DNA from: Allobosea caraganae
Lineage (GTDB): Bacteria; Pseudomonadota; Alphaproteobacteria; Rhizobiales; Beijerinckiaceae
Length of the DNA: 64,000 nucleotides
Direction: 5' to 3'
NCBI RefSeq assembly: GCF_003351345.1
Contig: NZ_QQTO01000019.1
Span: 310,001-374,000, forward strand
The notes under the pieces were generated by a model. The model did no database searches and had not been told where the DNA came from. It saw only the letters and a list, made by a program, of their open reading frames with translations. Both the position numbers and the translations under genes were made by a program. Shown here one piece after another: positions 1 through 7,036 of this stretch; position 1 is the stretch's first letter; each line of letters opens with the position of its first letter.

Positions 1-1460
1 TCGCGCCCATCGCGCTCTATCCCGATGCTCTGCTGGCCCAGGTGCTGATGGCATCGACCTATCCGCTCGAAGTGGTGCAGGCGGATCGCTGGGCTGCCGG
101 GAACAAGAAGCTCAGCGGAGACGCCCTGAAACTGGCTGCTGAAAAGCAGGCCTGGGACGACAGCGTCAAGGCGCTCGTCGCCACGCCCGCCGTTCTCAAA
201 CAGATGAGCGATAAGCTGGACTGGACCCAGAAGCTCGGCGACGCAGTCCTCGCCCAGCAGCCCGACATCATGAATGCGGTCCAGCGCATGAGGTCGAAAG
301 CTTATGAAAACAAGAAGCTGACGTCAGGCATCCAGCAAACGGTCACGGTCGCCCAGGAGCAGGGCAGGCAGACGATCTCGATCGCGCCGACGGTCGCCGA
401 TACGGTCTATGTCCCCTATTACGATCCCGCCGTCGTCTACGGCGCCTGGTCGTATCCGCAGTACCCGCCCTATTATTTTTCGGGCGTCGGCTATGTCGCG
501 ACAGGTGTGCTTGCGGCAGGGGTCGCATTTGGAACGGCATATGCGCTCGGCCGTTGGGCGACCGGCGGAAACTACTGGGGCGGCTGGGGCGGTGGGGTCA
601 ACTGGAACAGCGGCGATATCAATATCAACCGCGATCGGGTCTCGCACTGGCAGCATAACTCGCAACATCGGCAGGGCGTCCGATACAATAACGCCAACGT
701 TCAGCAGCGGTTCGGGAGTAATACTGCTCGGGCCGGCCGTGACGCGCGGATGGATTTCCGTGGCCGAGGTGGCGACCAGCTGGGTCAACCGGGAGGCGGG
801 CGCTCCAATTTGTCGGATCGCGGATCGGGCGATCGCGTTGGCGCCGATCGTGGTCGCGGGCAGCGCTCGCAGGCCGGAAGGCCGGGAGCCGCAACGCGCC
901 CAGCGGCGGGTCGGACGCCTGGCGGCAGAGGCCGTGACGGTGCATTCGGTAACATGCAGTCGGGCCGGGCCGCCAATTTTCAGTCCCAGCGCGGACGGAG
1001 CAGCTTCGATTCAGGTTTTGGCGGCGGCAGGTCGTTTGCCGGCGGAGGCCGCGGCATGAGCGCCGGAGGTTTTGGCGGCGGCAGAGGATTCCACGGCGGC
1101 GGGGGTGGTGGCTTCCGCGCCGGTGGCGGCGGCGGGGGCTTCAGGGGAGGCGGCGGAGGCTTCGGCGGCGGGCGAGGCGGTGGTGGTCGCCGTTCGGATA
1201 TCCGTCTCAAGCACGAGATCGTTCTTCTTGGCCACCTGGCCGATGGCCTCGGATTCTATCGCTTCGCCTACAATGACAGCGACAAGATCTTCGTCGGCGT
1301 GATGGCGCAGGAGGTCCAAACCGTGATGCCCAGCGCGGTCTCGCGTGGGAAGGACGGCTATCTGCGCGTCCACTATGAGCGCCTCGGCGTCACGTTCCAG
1401 ACATATGATCAATGGCTGGCCACCGGCGCGAAAGTGCCGGCCGGATCAGTCCAGCGTTAG
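1..1460 (+). CDS. DUF3300 protein with Gly/Arg-rich linker and S74-like C-terminus (5' end cut by window)
   Basis: The reading frame is open from base 3, and the codons before the first possible start (GTG at 42) already give the typical DUF3300 segment APIALYPDALLAQVLMAS, so the true start lies left of the window. DUF3300 fills about the first 170 visible residues (VYVPYYDPAVVYG is typical) and ends in a hydrophobic Gly/Ala stretch. A long Gly/Arg-rich, probably disordered region follows (bases about 640-1190). The last 90 residues resemble the Peptidase_S74 intramolecular chaperone of phage tail spikes: SDIRLKHEI holds the Ser and Lys of the self-cleaving dyad, followed by GVMAQEV and DGYLRVHYERLG. 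Small Rhizobiales proteins with this tail are known; its fusion to DUF3300 is less usual. DUF3300 proteins are predicted envelope proteins of unknown function, often next to DUF2950 as here. Confidence 0.88.
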   Translation, partial: APIALYPDALLAQVLMASTYPLEVVQADRWAAGNKKLSGDALKLAAEKQAWDDSVKALVATPAVLKQMSDKLDWTQKLGDAVLAQQPDIMNAVQRMRSKAYENKKLTSGIQQTVTVAQEQGRQTISIAPTVADTVYVPYYDPAVVYGAWSYPQYPPYYFSGVGYVATGVLAAGVAFGTAYALGRWATGGNYWGGWGGGVNWNSGDININRDRVSHWQHNSQHRQGVRYNNANVQQRFGSNTARAGRDARMDFRGRGGDQLGQPGGGRSNLSDRGSGDRVGADRGRGQRSQAGRPGAATRPAAGRTPGGRGRDGAFGNMQSGRAANFQSQRGRSSFDSGFGGGRSFAGGGRGMSAGGFGGGRGFHGGGGGGFRAGGGGGGFRGGGGGFGGGRGGGGRRSDIRLKHEIVLLGHLADGLGFYRFAYNDSDKIFVGVMAQEVQTVMPSAVSRGKDGYLRVHYERLGVTFQTYDQWLATGAKVPAGSVQR

Positions 1461-1520
1461 CAGATGAAGGAACAGGCAAGCGGTCACCCTTCAATCCACT
1501 GGACATAGGAAGCAATCACC

Positions 1521-2462
1521 ATGTCGCGGTTTTCTCCGATTGGCTCGTTTGCGACGAAACGATCTTGCATGAGCGCTGTGGCGTTGCTTGCTATGACCTT
1601 TGCCGCGAGCGCCCAGCAATCCTTCAACGCGCCGGAGGCGGCGGCCGAGGCGCTGGTCAAGGCCGTCCGCGGCGACGACGTGAAAGGGGCGCGTGCGCTG
1701 CTCGGGCGAGGGGGGGACGATATCCTGTCCTCCGGCGACGAGATCGCCGATGCCGCGTTACGCAAGCGGTTCGTCGCAGCCTATGATGCGCAGCACAAGG
1801 TCACGACCAGCGGCGACAAGGCGACGCTGATTGTCGGACAGGAGGATTTTCCATTCCCGATCCCGCTTTTCCGCAAGGGGGAGCGTTGGCAGTTCGACAC
1901 TGCCGCCGGCCGCCAGGAAATACTCTTTCGAAGGATCGGCCGCAACGAGCTCGACGCCATCCAGGTCTGCCTCGCTTATGTCGATGCGCAGAACGAGTAC
2001 GCCGACAAGGATCGGACCGGATCGGGGCGCGGGGTCTACGCGCAACGTGTCGTCAGTCGGCCGGGCCAGAAGGATGGCCTCTACTGGGCATCGTCGCAGG
2101 GCGGCGACGCAAGCCCGTTGGGAGAGCTTGCGGCGCGAGCGGCGGCGGAGGGCTACCTCATCGACGGCGGACCCGCGCCATTTCATGGCTATTACTACAA
2201 GATACTGACCCGGCAGGGACCCGCCGCGGCTGGGGGGACTTTGAACTACGTGGTTGGCGGAAAGATGATCGGAGGCTTCGCGCTTCTCGCCTATCCGGCC
2301 GAGTACGGAAATTCCGGCGTGATGACCTTCATGATCAACCACGCAGGCACGGTCTACCAGAAAGACCTGGGTTTGCAGACAGCCGATCGCGCCAAGCGAA
2401 TAGCGTCATTCGATCCGGATAGCAGCTGGAAGAAAGTCTCTCCCGCGGAACAAGCGCCGTGA
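1521..2462 (+). CDS. DUF2950 family secreted protein
   Basis: A 313-residue protein with a Sec-type signal peptide: basic start, hydrophobic core around residues 17-28, likely cleavage after ASA at about residue 31. The mature part matches the DUF2950 layout, with an N-terminal helical part (AAEALVKAVRGDD), a central GRQEILFRRIGRNELDAI segment, then YVDAQNEYA and a C-terminal part containing FHGYYYKIL and VMTFMINHAGTVYQKDLG. Function is unknown. DUF2950 genes commonly follow DUF3300 genes, and here the two are 60 bp apart on the same strand, so they probably form one transcription unit and one envelope function. An alternative start at 1569 would still leave the signal peptide. An AGGA at 1507-1510 supports the 1521 start. 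Confidence 0.85.
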   Translation: MSRFSPIGSFATKRSCMSAVALLAMTFAASAQQSFNAPEAAAEALVKAVRGDDVKGARALLGRGGDDILSSGDEIADAALRKRFVAAYDAQHKVTTSGDKATLIVGQEDFPFPIPLFRKGERWQFDTAAGRQEILFRRIGRNELDAIQVCLAYVDAQNEYADKDRTGSGRGVYAQRVVSRPGQKDGLYWASSQGGDASPLGELAARAAAEGYLIDGGPAPFHGYYYKILTRQGPAAAGGTLNYVVGGKMIGGFALLAYPAEYGNSGVMTFMINHAGTVYQKDLGLQTADRAKRIASFDPDSSWKKVSPAEQAP

Positions 2463-2562
2463 GCCTGGTCATGGGCCAAATGAGACGGGCGGCGGGGAGA
2501 GCGCAAGGGTCGTGTCGACTGAGGTCGGCGGGACGTATTCGCAATTGAGCAGGAGGAAGACG

Positions 2563-2853
2563 ATGAAACGGGCTGCGATTTGTTTGCTGTTGCTGGGGTG
2601 CTCGTTCAGCGCTCCCGCCTCCGCGCAGGTGATGATCGATATGCCTCGCATCACCTGCGGGGACTATCTGAAGCTCCCGGCGCGCAATGCGCAGGTGCTG
2701 AGCGCGTGGATGAGCGGCTGGGCCAATCAGAAGCGCGGCTACTCGAAGGTAGACCTTAGCAGCTACCCCGCAAACGTCGCGGCTGTCCGGAATTGGTGCA
2801 CGTCAAATCCGGGTGTGACCTTGATGAGCGCAATCGAGCGAGCGCTGCCCTAG
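2563..2853 (+). CDS. HdeA/HdeB-like small periplasmic protein
   Basis: A 96-residue protein starting at ATG 2563, just after a strong AGGAGGAAGA ribosome site at 2551-2560; the frame is open upstream but this start fits best. A signal peptide ends near PASA (about residue 22). The mature part has the HdeA/HdeB layout: an ITCGDYL motif with the first Cys, an LSAWMSGWANQ helix, and a second Cys in NWCTSNPG, so one disulfide is expected. HdeA and HdeB of enteric bacteria are acid-activated periplasmic chaperones; many alphaproteobacterial relatives have no tested role, so family membership is more certain than function. It lies 100 bp after the DUF2950 gene and just before a paralogue. Confidence 0.8.
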   Translation: MKRAAICLLLLGCSFSAPASAQVMIDMPRITCGDYLKLPARNAQVLSAWMSGWANQKRGYSKVDLSSYPANVAAVRNWCTSNPGVTLMSAIERALP

Positions 2854-2886
2854 ACGTTGATGGCTGGCATCTTAGGAGTGGTAGAA

Positions 2887-3177
2887 ATGAAAACCGTTAG
2901 CTTGGCACTGTTCTCGACCCTGATGTTCGCTTCCGGCGCGGCTCATTCTCAGGTCATTCTGGATATGACGCTCGTGACCTGCAAGCAATACAGGGGGATG
3001 AGCGCCAATCACGCAGAGGTTCTCGGCGCTTGGATGGGTGGATATTTCCATGCGGCCAACAACATCACCATGCTCGATCTGAGGTATGTCGACAGGAATC
3101 TCAAGAAAATCACCGCTTACTGTAAATCTCACCGGAACGAGACTCTGATGAGCGCCGTCGAAAAGGTTGCGCGCTGA
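2887..3177 (+). CDS. HdeA/HdeB-like small periplasmic protein (second copy)
   Basis: A 96-residue paralogue of the preceding gene, starting at ATG 2887 after TAGGAGTGG (2872-2880). A signal peptide is followed by VILDMTLVTCKQYRGM, then VLGAWMGGYFHAANN and AYCKSHRNETLMSAVEKV. The pair of cysteines and the LMSA.E ending line up with the 2563-2853 protein, which points to tandem duplication followed by divergence. The expected location is the periplasm, with one disulfide. The gap to the upstream copy is 33 bp, so the two are probably co-transcribed. A third, more distant relative is at 27491-27826. Confidence 0.8.
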   Translation: MKTVSLALFSTLMFASGAAHSQVILDMTLVTCKQYRGMSANHAEVLGAWMGGYFHAANNITMLDLRYVDRNLKKITAYCKSHRNETLMSAVEKVAR

Positions 3178-3416
3178 AGAGGCGCGCGCGTTGCCCCGGT
3201 GATGTAGGTCCAGGATCGGGCCGCAGCACGGCGTTTCGCTGCTTCCGGCGATACCATGCTGCGGCGATGGTTCTGCCGCTGCCGTCGAAGGACTGGCGCG
3301 CCGCTAGTGGCCTCGGGGCCGCCTGAGCGAACATGACAGGAAGGGATGGGACCGACCTGTCGAAAAACTGAAGATTTTCCGAGGTTTCAGTCCTTAAGGG
3401 CTCGCGAGGGAGATCG

Positions 3417-5093
3417 ATGTTGCCGCGATTTCCAATATTGCTCGGCTTCTCCGGCTACAAGGCTGATTGGCTGCGCTACGATGTGACCGCCGGCCTTGCG
3501 GTCGCAGCCGTCGCGATCCCCAGTGCGATCGCCTATCCCGCTATCGCGGGCCTGCCCGTAGAAGTTGGGATCTATTCCAGCATCCTGCCTTTGCTCGGCT
3601 ATGCCCTGTTCGGGCCCTCGCGCCAACTCATCATCGGGCCGGATGCGGCGACGATGACTGTCCTGGCCGCCGTGCTCGCGAGCATGTCCGCCGCCACTCC
3701 GGCCGATCGCGTTGTCGCGGCCGCGGCCCTGGCTCTGAGCGTCGGAGTGCTTTGCATCGCCGCGGCCAAACTCGGCCTTGGCGCCATCGCCGCCTTCCTG
3801 TCCCGCCCAATCCTGATCGGCTTCATCAGCGGAATCTCGATCTCCATCCTCGTCGGACAGATTGGACGGTTTACCGGCGTTCGGATCGAAGCCGACGGCC
3901 TGTTCCCTCCCTTCATCGAGCTGTTCCAGAAAGTCGATCTGATTCACTGGCCGTCGGTTATGCTCGGGGTGACGATGTTCGCGCTCCTGCTGCTTTTAGG
4001 GCGTCTGCGCCTGCCGATCCCCGGCCCGTTAATCGTCGTCGTGATGGCGGGGGTCGCCTCGGCGCTCTTCGATTTCGAGGGCAGGGGCATCCAGGTCGTC
4101 GGAGGGCTTCCAGAGGTCTTTCCGGCCTTGTCCTTTCCGTCCGATGTGAAGCTGTCGATGAGGGAGCTCCTGCTTGGCGCCGGGGCGGTCTGGCTGGTCA
4201 GTCTAAGTTCGGGTCTCGTCGCAGCCCGCAGCTTCGGAGCGCGCGGCAAGTTCGAGGTGGAGGCCGACAAGGAGCTTGTCGGCTTTGGCGCCGCCAACAT
4301 CGCCTCGGGCTTGTTCAGCGGCTTTCCCGTCACCGTGTCGGACTCGCGGACGGCCATCAACATGTCGGCCGGCGGGCGTTCGCAGATGTCGGGACTCGTT
4401 GCCGCCTTTGCCCTGACGATGCTGCTGCTCTACCTGAACAACGCCTTGCGGCTCCTGCCAATCCCCGCGCTCGGGGCCATTCTGGCTGCCGCCGCCCTGA
4501 GCCTCATAGACATTGCCGGGCTGCGCGAGATCTGGCGCGTCAGCCGCCTGGAATTCGTCTTCGCCCTGATCAGCATGTGGGGGGCGATCAGCTTGGGCGT
4601 GCTGAGCGGCGTCGTCATCGCCGTTTCCGCGACGCTGCTTTACGTGCTGCTCAAGGAGATGCGCCCCCGAGACGCAATGCTCGGACGCATTGCAGGCAAG
4701 CCCGGCTTCTACAAGTTGCACCGATCGAGGGCCGCGCAGCCCGTCCCGGGATTGGCCGTCAATCTGATTCAGGGCAGCATTCTGTTCTTCAATGCCGACT
4801 ATGTCAGGACACGCCTCGAGGGCCTGGCTGGCGAACTGCCTTCGGATGCACGGTGGTTCGTGCTCGACGCCAGCGCCATCGCCCAAGTGGATTCGACCGC
4901 CGCGGCCATGCTCGAAGAGGTGCGGACGACGTTCGCCGAGCGGGGCCTGATGTTCGGGGTCGCGGAACTTCACAAGGAGCCCATGGAAATCCTGAGGCGC
5001 TCCGGCTTTCTGGGGAAACTCGGTGCGTCAATGATCTTCGAGGATCTGGAGGATGTGATGCCGGCGTTCGAAAGGTTCTGCATCCTGTCGTGA
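3417..5093 (+). CDS. SulP family anion transporter with C-terminal STAS domain
   Basis: A 558-residue integral membrane protein. Residues 1 to about 410 are mostly hydrophobic, with about 11-12 helices and the SulP signature region (PVEVGIYSSILPLLGYALFG, then IGPDAATMTVLAAV). Residues about 448-550 form a soluble STAS domain; the DSTAAAML loop corresponds to the usual D-S-T-G regulatory loop. SulP proteins move sulfate, bicarbonate or related anions across the inner membrane; the substrate cannot be told from sequence. The ATG at 3417 follows a GAGGGAG ribosome site. It stands alone, 239 bp after the HdeA-like gene and convergent with ppk2. A long open frame in another phase (3467-5281) is a GC-driven shadow. 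Confidence 0.93.
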   Translation: MLPRFPILLGFSGYKADWLRYDVTAGLAVAAVAIPSAIAYPAIAGLPVEVGIYSSILPLLGYALFGPSRQLIIGPDAATMTVLAAVLASMSAATPADRVVAAAALALSVGVLCIAAAKLGLGAIAAFLSRPILIGFISGISISILVGQIGRFTGVRIEADGLFPPFIELFQKVDLIHWPSVMLGVTMFALLLLLGRLRLPIPGPLIVVVMAGVASALFDFEGRGIQVVGGLPEVFPALSFPSDVKLSMRELLLGAGAVWLVSLSSGLVAARSFGARGKFEVEADKELVGFGAANIASGLFSGFPVTVSDSRTAINMSAGGRSQMSGLVAAFALTMLLLYLNNALRLLPIPALGAILAAAALSLIDIAGLREIWRVSRLEFVFALISMWGAISLGVLSGVVIAVSATLLYVLLKEMRPRDAMLGRIAGKPGFYKLHRSRAAQPVPGLAVNLIQGSILFFNADYVRTRLEGLAGELPSDARWFVLDASAIAQVDSTAAAMLEEVRTTFAERGLMFGVAELHKEPMEILRRSGFLGKLGASMIFEDLEDVMPAFERFCILS

Positions 5094-5169
5094 ACGTCCG
5101 TCGCACCTACGCGGCCGGCTGGGAGGCTCTTTCTTCGCTGAAAAAAGCCAGGCTGAACACCGGGCAAGT

Positions 5170-5230
5170 CCCGCTGCACGCGAGATGCCGCGAGGGCGTC
5201 GTGGTGGGGTTTTGCCTCGGTGCAAGCGGG
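5170..5230. terminator. Imperfect inverted repeat between convergent genes
   Basis: CCCGCTGCAC at 5170-5179 pairs imperfectly (one bulge) with GTGCAAGCGGG at 5220-5230, between the ends of the SulP gene (5093) and the polyphosphate kinase gene (5233). It could terminate transcription in both directions. The loop is long and there is no T-tract, so this is weak. Confidence 0.25.
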
Positions 5231-5232
5231 CG

Positions 5233-6024
5233 TCAGGGCGCGGTCGAAATCCAGTTCCGCGCGAAGTCGGGCTCTTCATAGCCGTGCGCCTTCTGGCGCT
5301 TAGGCAACTTGATCTTGCCGCGAGGGATTTCCTCGTACGGAATCGACTTCAGGATATGGTCGATGATGTTCAGCCTTGTCTGCCGCTTGTCGTCCGAGCG
5401 AACGGCGAACCACGGCGCCCAGTCCGTATCGGTCGCGGCGAACATTTCGTCGCGAGCGCGCGAATAGTCGTACCAGCGACTGTAGGACTTCAGATCCATC
5501 GGCGACAATTTCCAGATTTTGCGGAAATCCGTGATGCGCTCTTCGAGCCGGCGCGTCTGCTCCTCGGGACTGACTTCGAGCCAGTACTTGAGAAGAAGGA
5601 TCCCCGAGTCGACGATGGCTTTCTCGACATTGGGGCTAATCTGCAGGAACCGCTTGGCCTGATCTTCGGAGCAGAAACCCATCACCCGCTCGACGCCGGC
5701 CCGATTGTACCAGCTGCGATCGAAGATCACGATCTCGCCGGCGGCTGGCAGATACGGCAAATAGCGCTGGATATACATCTGCGTCTTTTCGCGTTCGGTC
5801 GGAGGAGGCAACGCGATGACGCGGAAGGTCCGCGGGCTGACGCGCTCGGTGATCGCCTTGATGACGCCGCCTTTGCCTGCGCCGTCGCGCCCCTCAAACA
5901 CGATGCAGATCTTGGCGCCGGACTGCTTGGCCCATTCCTGGAGCTTCACCAGCTCAATGTGGAGGTCCTTCAGCTTGCTCAGATACACCTTGTTCTTGAG
6001 GCGCTTCCCGGTCTCATGAGCCAT
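5233..6024 (-). CDS. ppk2: Polyphosphate kinase 2 (PPK2 family)
   Basis: A 263-residue single-domain PPK2. Walker A is GRDGAGKG at residues 45-52 and the Walker B-like IVIFDRSWY at 98-106 includes the conserved Asp-Arg pair. The downstream lid region and the WKLSPMDLKSYSRWYDYSRA helix are typical. The family transfers phosphate between inorganic polyphosphate and nucleotides; short one-domain members such as this mostly make NTP from NDP and polyphosphate, or the reverse. The length matches the family. It is in the cytoplasm. It lies 15 bp downstream of a small conserved gene (6040-6546) and is probably co-transcribed with it and with the secreted protein gene at 6565. Confidence 0.95.
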   Translation of the reverse strand: MAHETGKRLKNKVYLSKLKDLHIELVKLQEWAKQSGAKICIVFEGRDGAGKGGVIKAITERVSPRTFRVIALPPPTEREKTQMYIQRYLPYLPAAGEIVIFDRSWYNRAGVERVMGFCSEDQAKRFLQISPNVEKAIVDSGILLLKYWLEVSPEEQTRRLEERITDFRKIWKLSPMDLKSYSRWYDYSRARDEMFAATDTDWAPWFAVRSDDKRQTRLNIIDHILKSIPYEEIPRGKIKLPKRQKAHGYEEPDFARNWISTAP

Positions 6025-6039
6025 CTCGATGCTCCACCG

Positions 6040-6546
6040 CTATGACCAGCTCAGAAAGAACGCGACATCTCCGGGAAGCCCGCCGGGCCAATCGATAATG
6101 AGCGCCTTCAATTTATAGCGGGCCGGCTGGAGGTGTTCCTTCCAGAATTCGTAAGCTTGACGAGGCCGCCCCGTGAGGCTTTCGGGCCAATCCCGTTCCG
6201 AATTATTGATCGCTCGCCCCTTGTCGCTGCAGAGCGTGTTCGGAAACCGCATGACCATGACTTCCGTTTCGCCACGCTCCGCTGCGGCGCGCGTCTTGAC
6301 GGCAATCGTGCGTTTGATTTCGGCTATCTTTTCAGGCGTGACTTCGATCTTGTCCGCAAGCGCCTTGACGAGCTTCTTGCGCGCCTCCTCGGCCTTGTCC
6401 ATGGCGCTCACGAACTTGGAGGCTTGGGCCATCTGCATCTCGGTCATGTACTCGCGCAGGTCGTCGGCGGACATGAAGCTCTCATCGGCGAGCATTTGTG
6501 CTTTTGGTGCCACCGTCTTTCTCCCTGATGCCATGTCAACGTCCAT
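6040..6546 (-). CDS. Conserved hypothetical protein upstream of ppk2
   Basis: About 168 residues, with a charged, probably helical N-terminal half (DDLREYMTEMQMAQASKFV, then KAEEARKKLVKAL) and a more globular C-terminal half that includes PNTLCSDKGRAINN and WPESLTGRPRQAYEFWKEHL. No signal peptide or membrane helix is seen, so it is probably cytoplasmic. I do not recognise a characterised family. Starts are possible at GTG 6558, ATG 6546 and ATG 6534; 6546 was chosen because a GCAGG precedes it, but this is uncertain. It sits 15 bp before ppk2 on the same strand, which suggests a role linked to polyphosphate metabolism. That link is inference. Confidence 0.72.
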   Translation of the reverse strand: MDVDMASGRKTVAPKAQMLADESFMSADDLREYMTEMQMAQASKFVSAMDKAEEARKKLVKALADKIEVTPEKIAEIKRTIAVKTRAAAERGETEVMVMRFPNTLCSDKGRAINNSERDWPESLTGRPRQAYEFWKEHLQPARYKLKALIIDWPGGLPGDVAFFLSWS

Positions 6547-6564
6547 TGCCTGCGGCACTGACCT

Positions 6565-6993
6565 TCAGCGGCCGCAGCGGTCGTATTTGCTCCCGACCGG
6601 GTCGTCCTTGTTCAGGTAGCGCCTGAGCGAGCCGTCCTGGGCTCTGGAAATTTGGGTCTTGACCGCGTCCACACCGATCGCCGTCGCGCAGGACAAGGAG
6701 AGGAGCTTCCGGTCGCCGGCGCTGGTTATCGACAATATCTTGCAGGTCGCGCCAGGCGTCGTCAGCCTGCTTCCCGAGACGATGAATGCGGCCGCAAAGA
6801 TATTCCTCGGCTTCTTGAAGTCCGTCCTCGCCTTTCCCGTCGTGTAGACCTGGTCGCAGGCGAAGCTTTCCTGAGCCCAGGCTCCCTGGAGGTCCCCGAC
6901 GTCCAGGGGCGCGCTGAAAGCGGGCGCCGCAATGCAGGTTGCAGCTAGCGCCGCAATTCCGACGGCGAATGATCTGGGGCGGATTCCGGACAT
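6565..6993 (-). CDS. Secreted hypothetical protein with disulfide-type cysteines
   Basis: A 142-residue protein. The ATG at 6993 follows GGAGGAAGAG and is preferred over 7005. It has a signal peptide (hydrophobic core FAVGIAALAATCIAAPAFSA), then LDVGDLQGAWAQESFACDQVYT, a pattern seen in small alphaproteobacterial periplasmic proteins whose middle resembles lipocalin-like strands (FIVSGSRLTTPGATCKILSI, then LLSLSCATAIGVDAVKTQI). Four cysteines in the mature part could form two disulfides. No function is assigned. It ends 6 bp before the extended frame of the next gene (6040-6546), so it is probably the first gene of the ppk2 transcription unit. Confidence 0.7.
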   Translation of the reverse strand: MSGIRPRSFAVGIAALAATCIAAPAFSAPLDVGDLQGAWAQESFACDQVYTTGKARTDFKKPRNIFAAAFIVSGSRLTTPGATCKILSITSAGDRKLLSLSCATAIGVDAVKTQISRAQDGSLRRYLNKDDPVGSKYDRCGR

Positions 6994-7036
6994 CTCTTCC
7001 TCCATCCAAAAGGCTCGGCCGTCCTCGATTGCGGGC

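Noticed and set aside
3467-5281. A 604-codon frame in another phase over the SulP gene
   Set aside because: Arg-rich nonsense product; the real gene has helices and a STAS domain.
5185-6045. A 286-codon plus-strand frame opposite ppk2
   Set aside because: The minus strand has Walker motifs and full PPK2 similarity; this frame has none.
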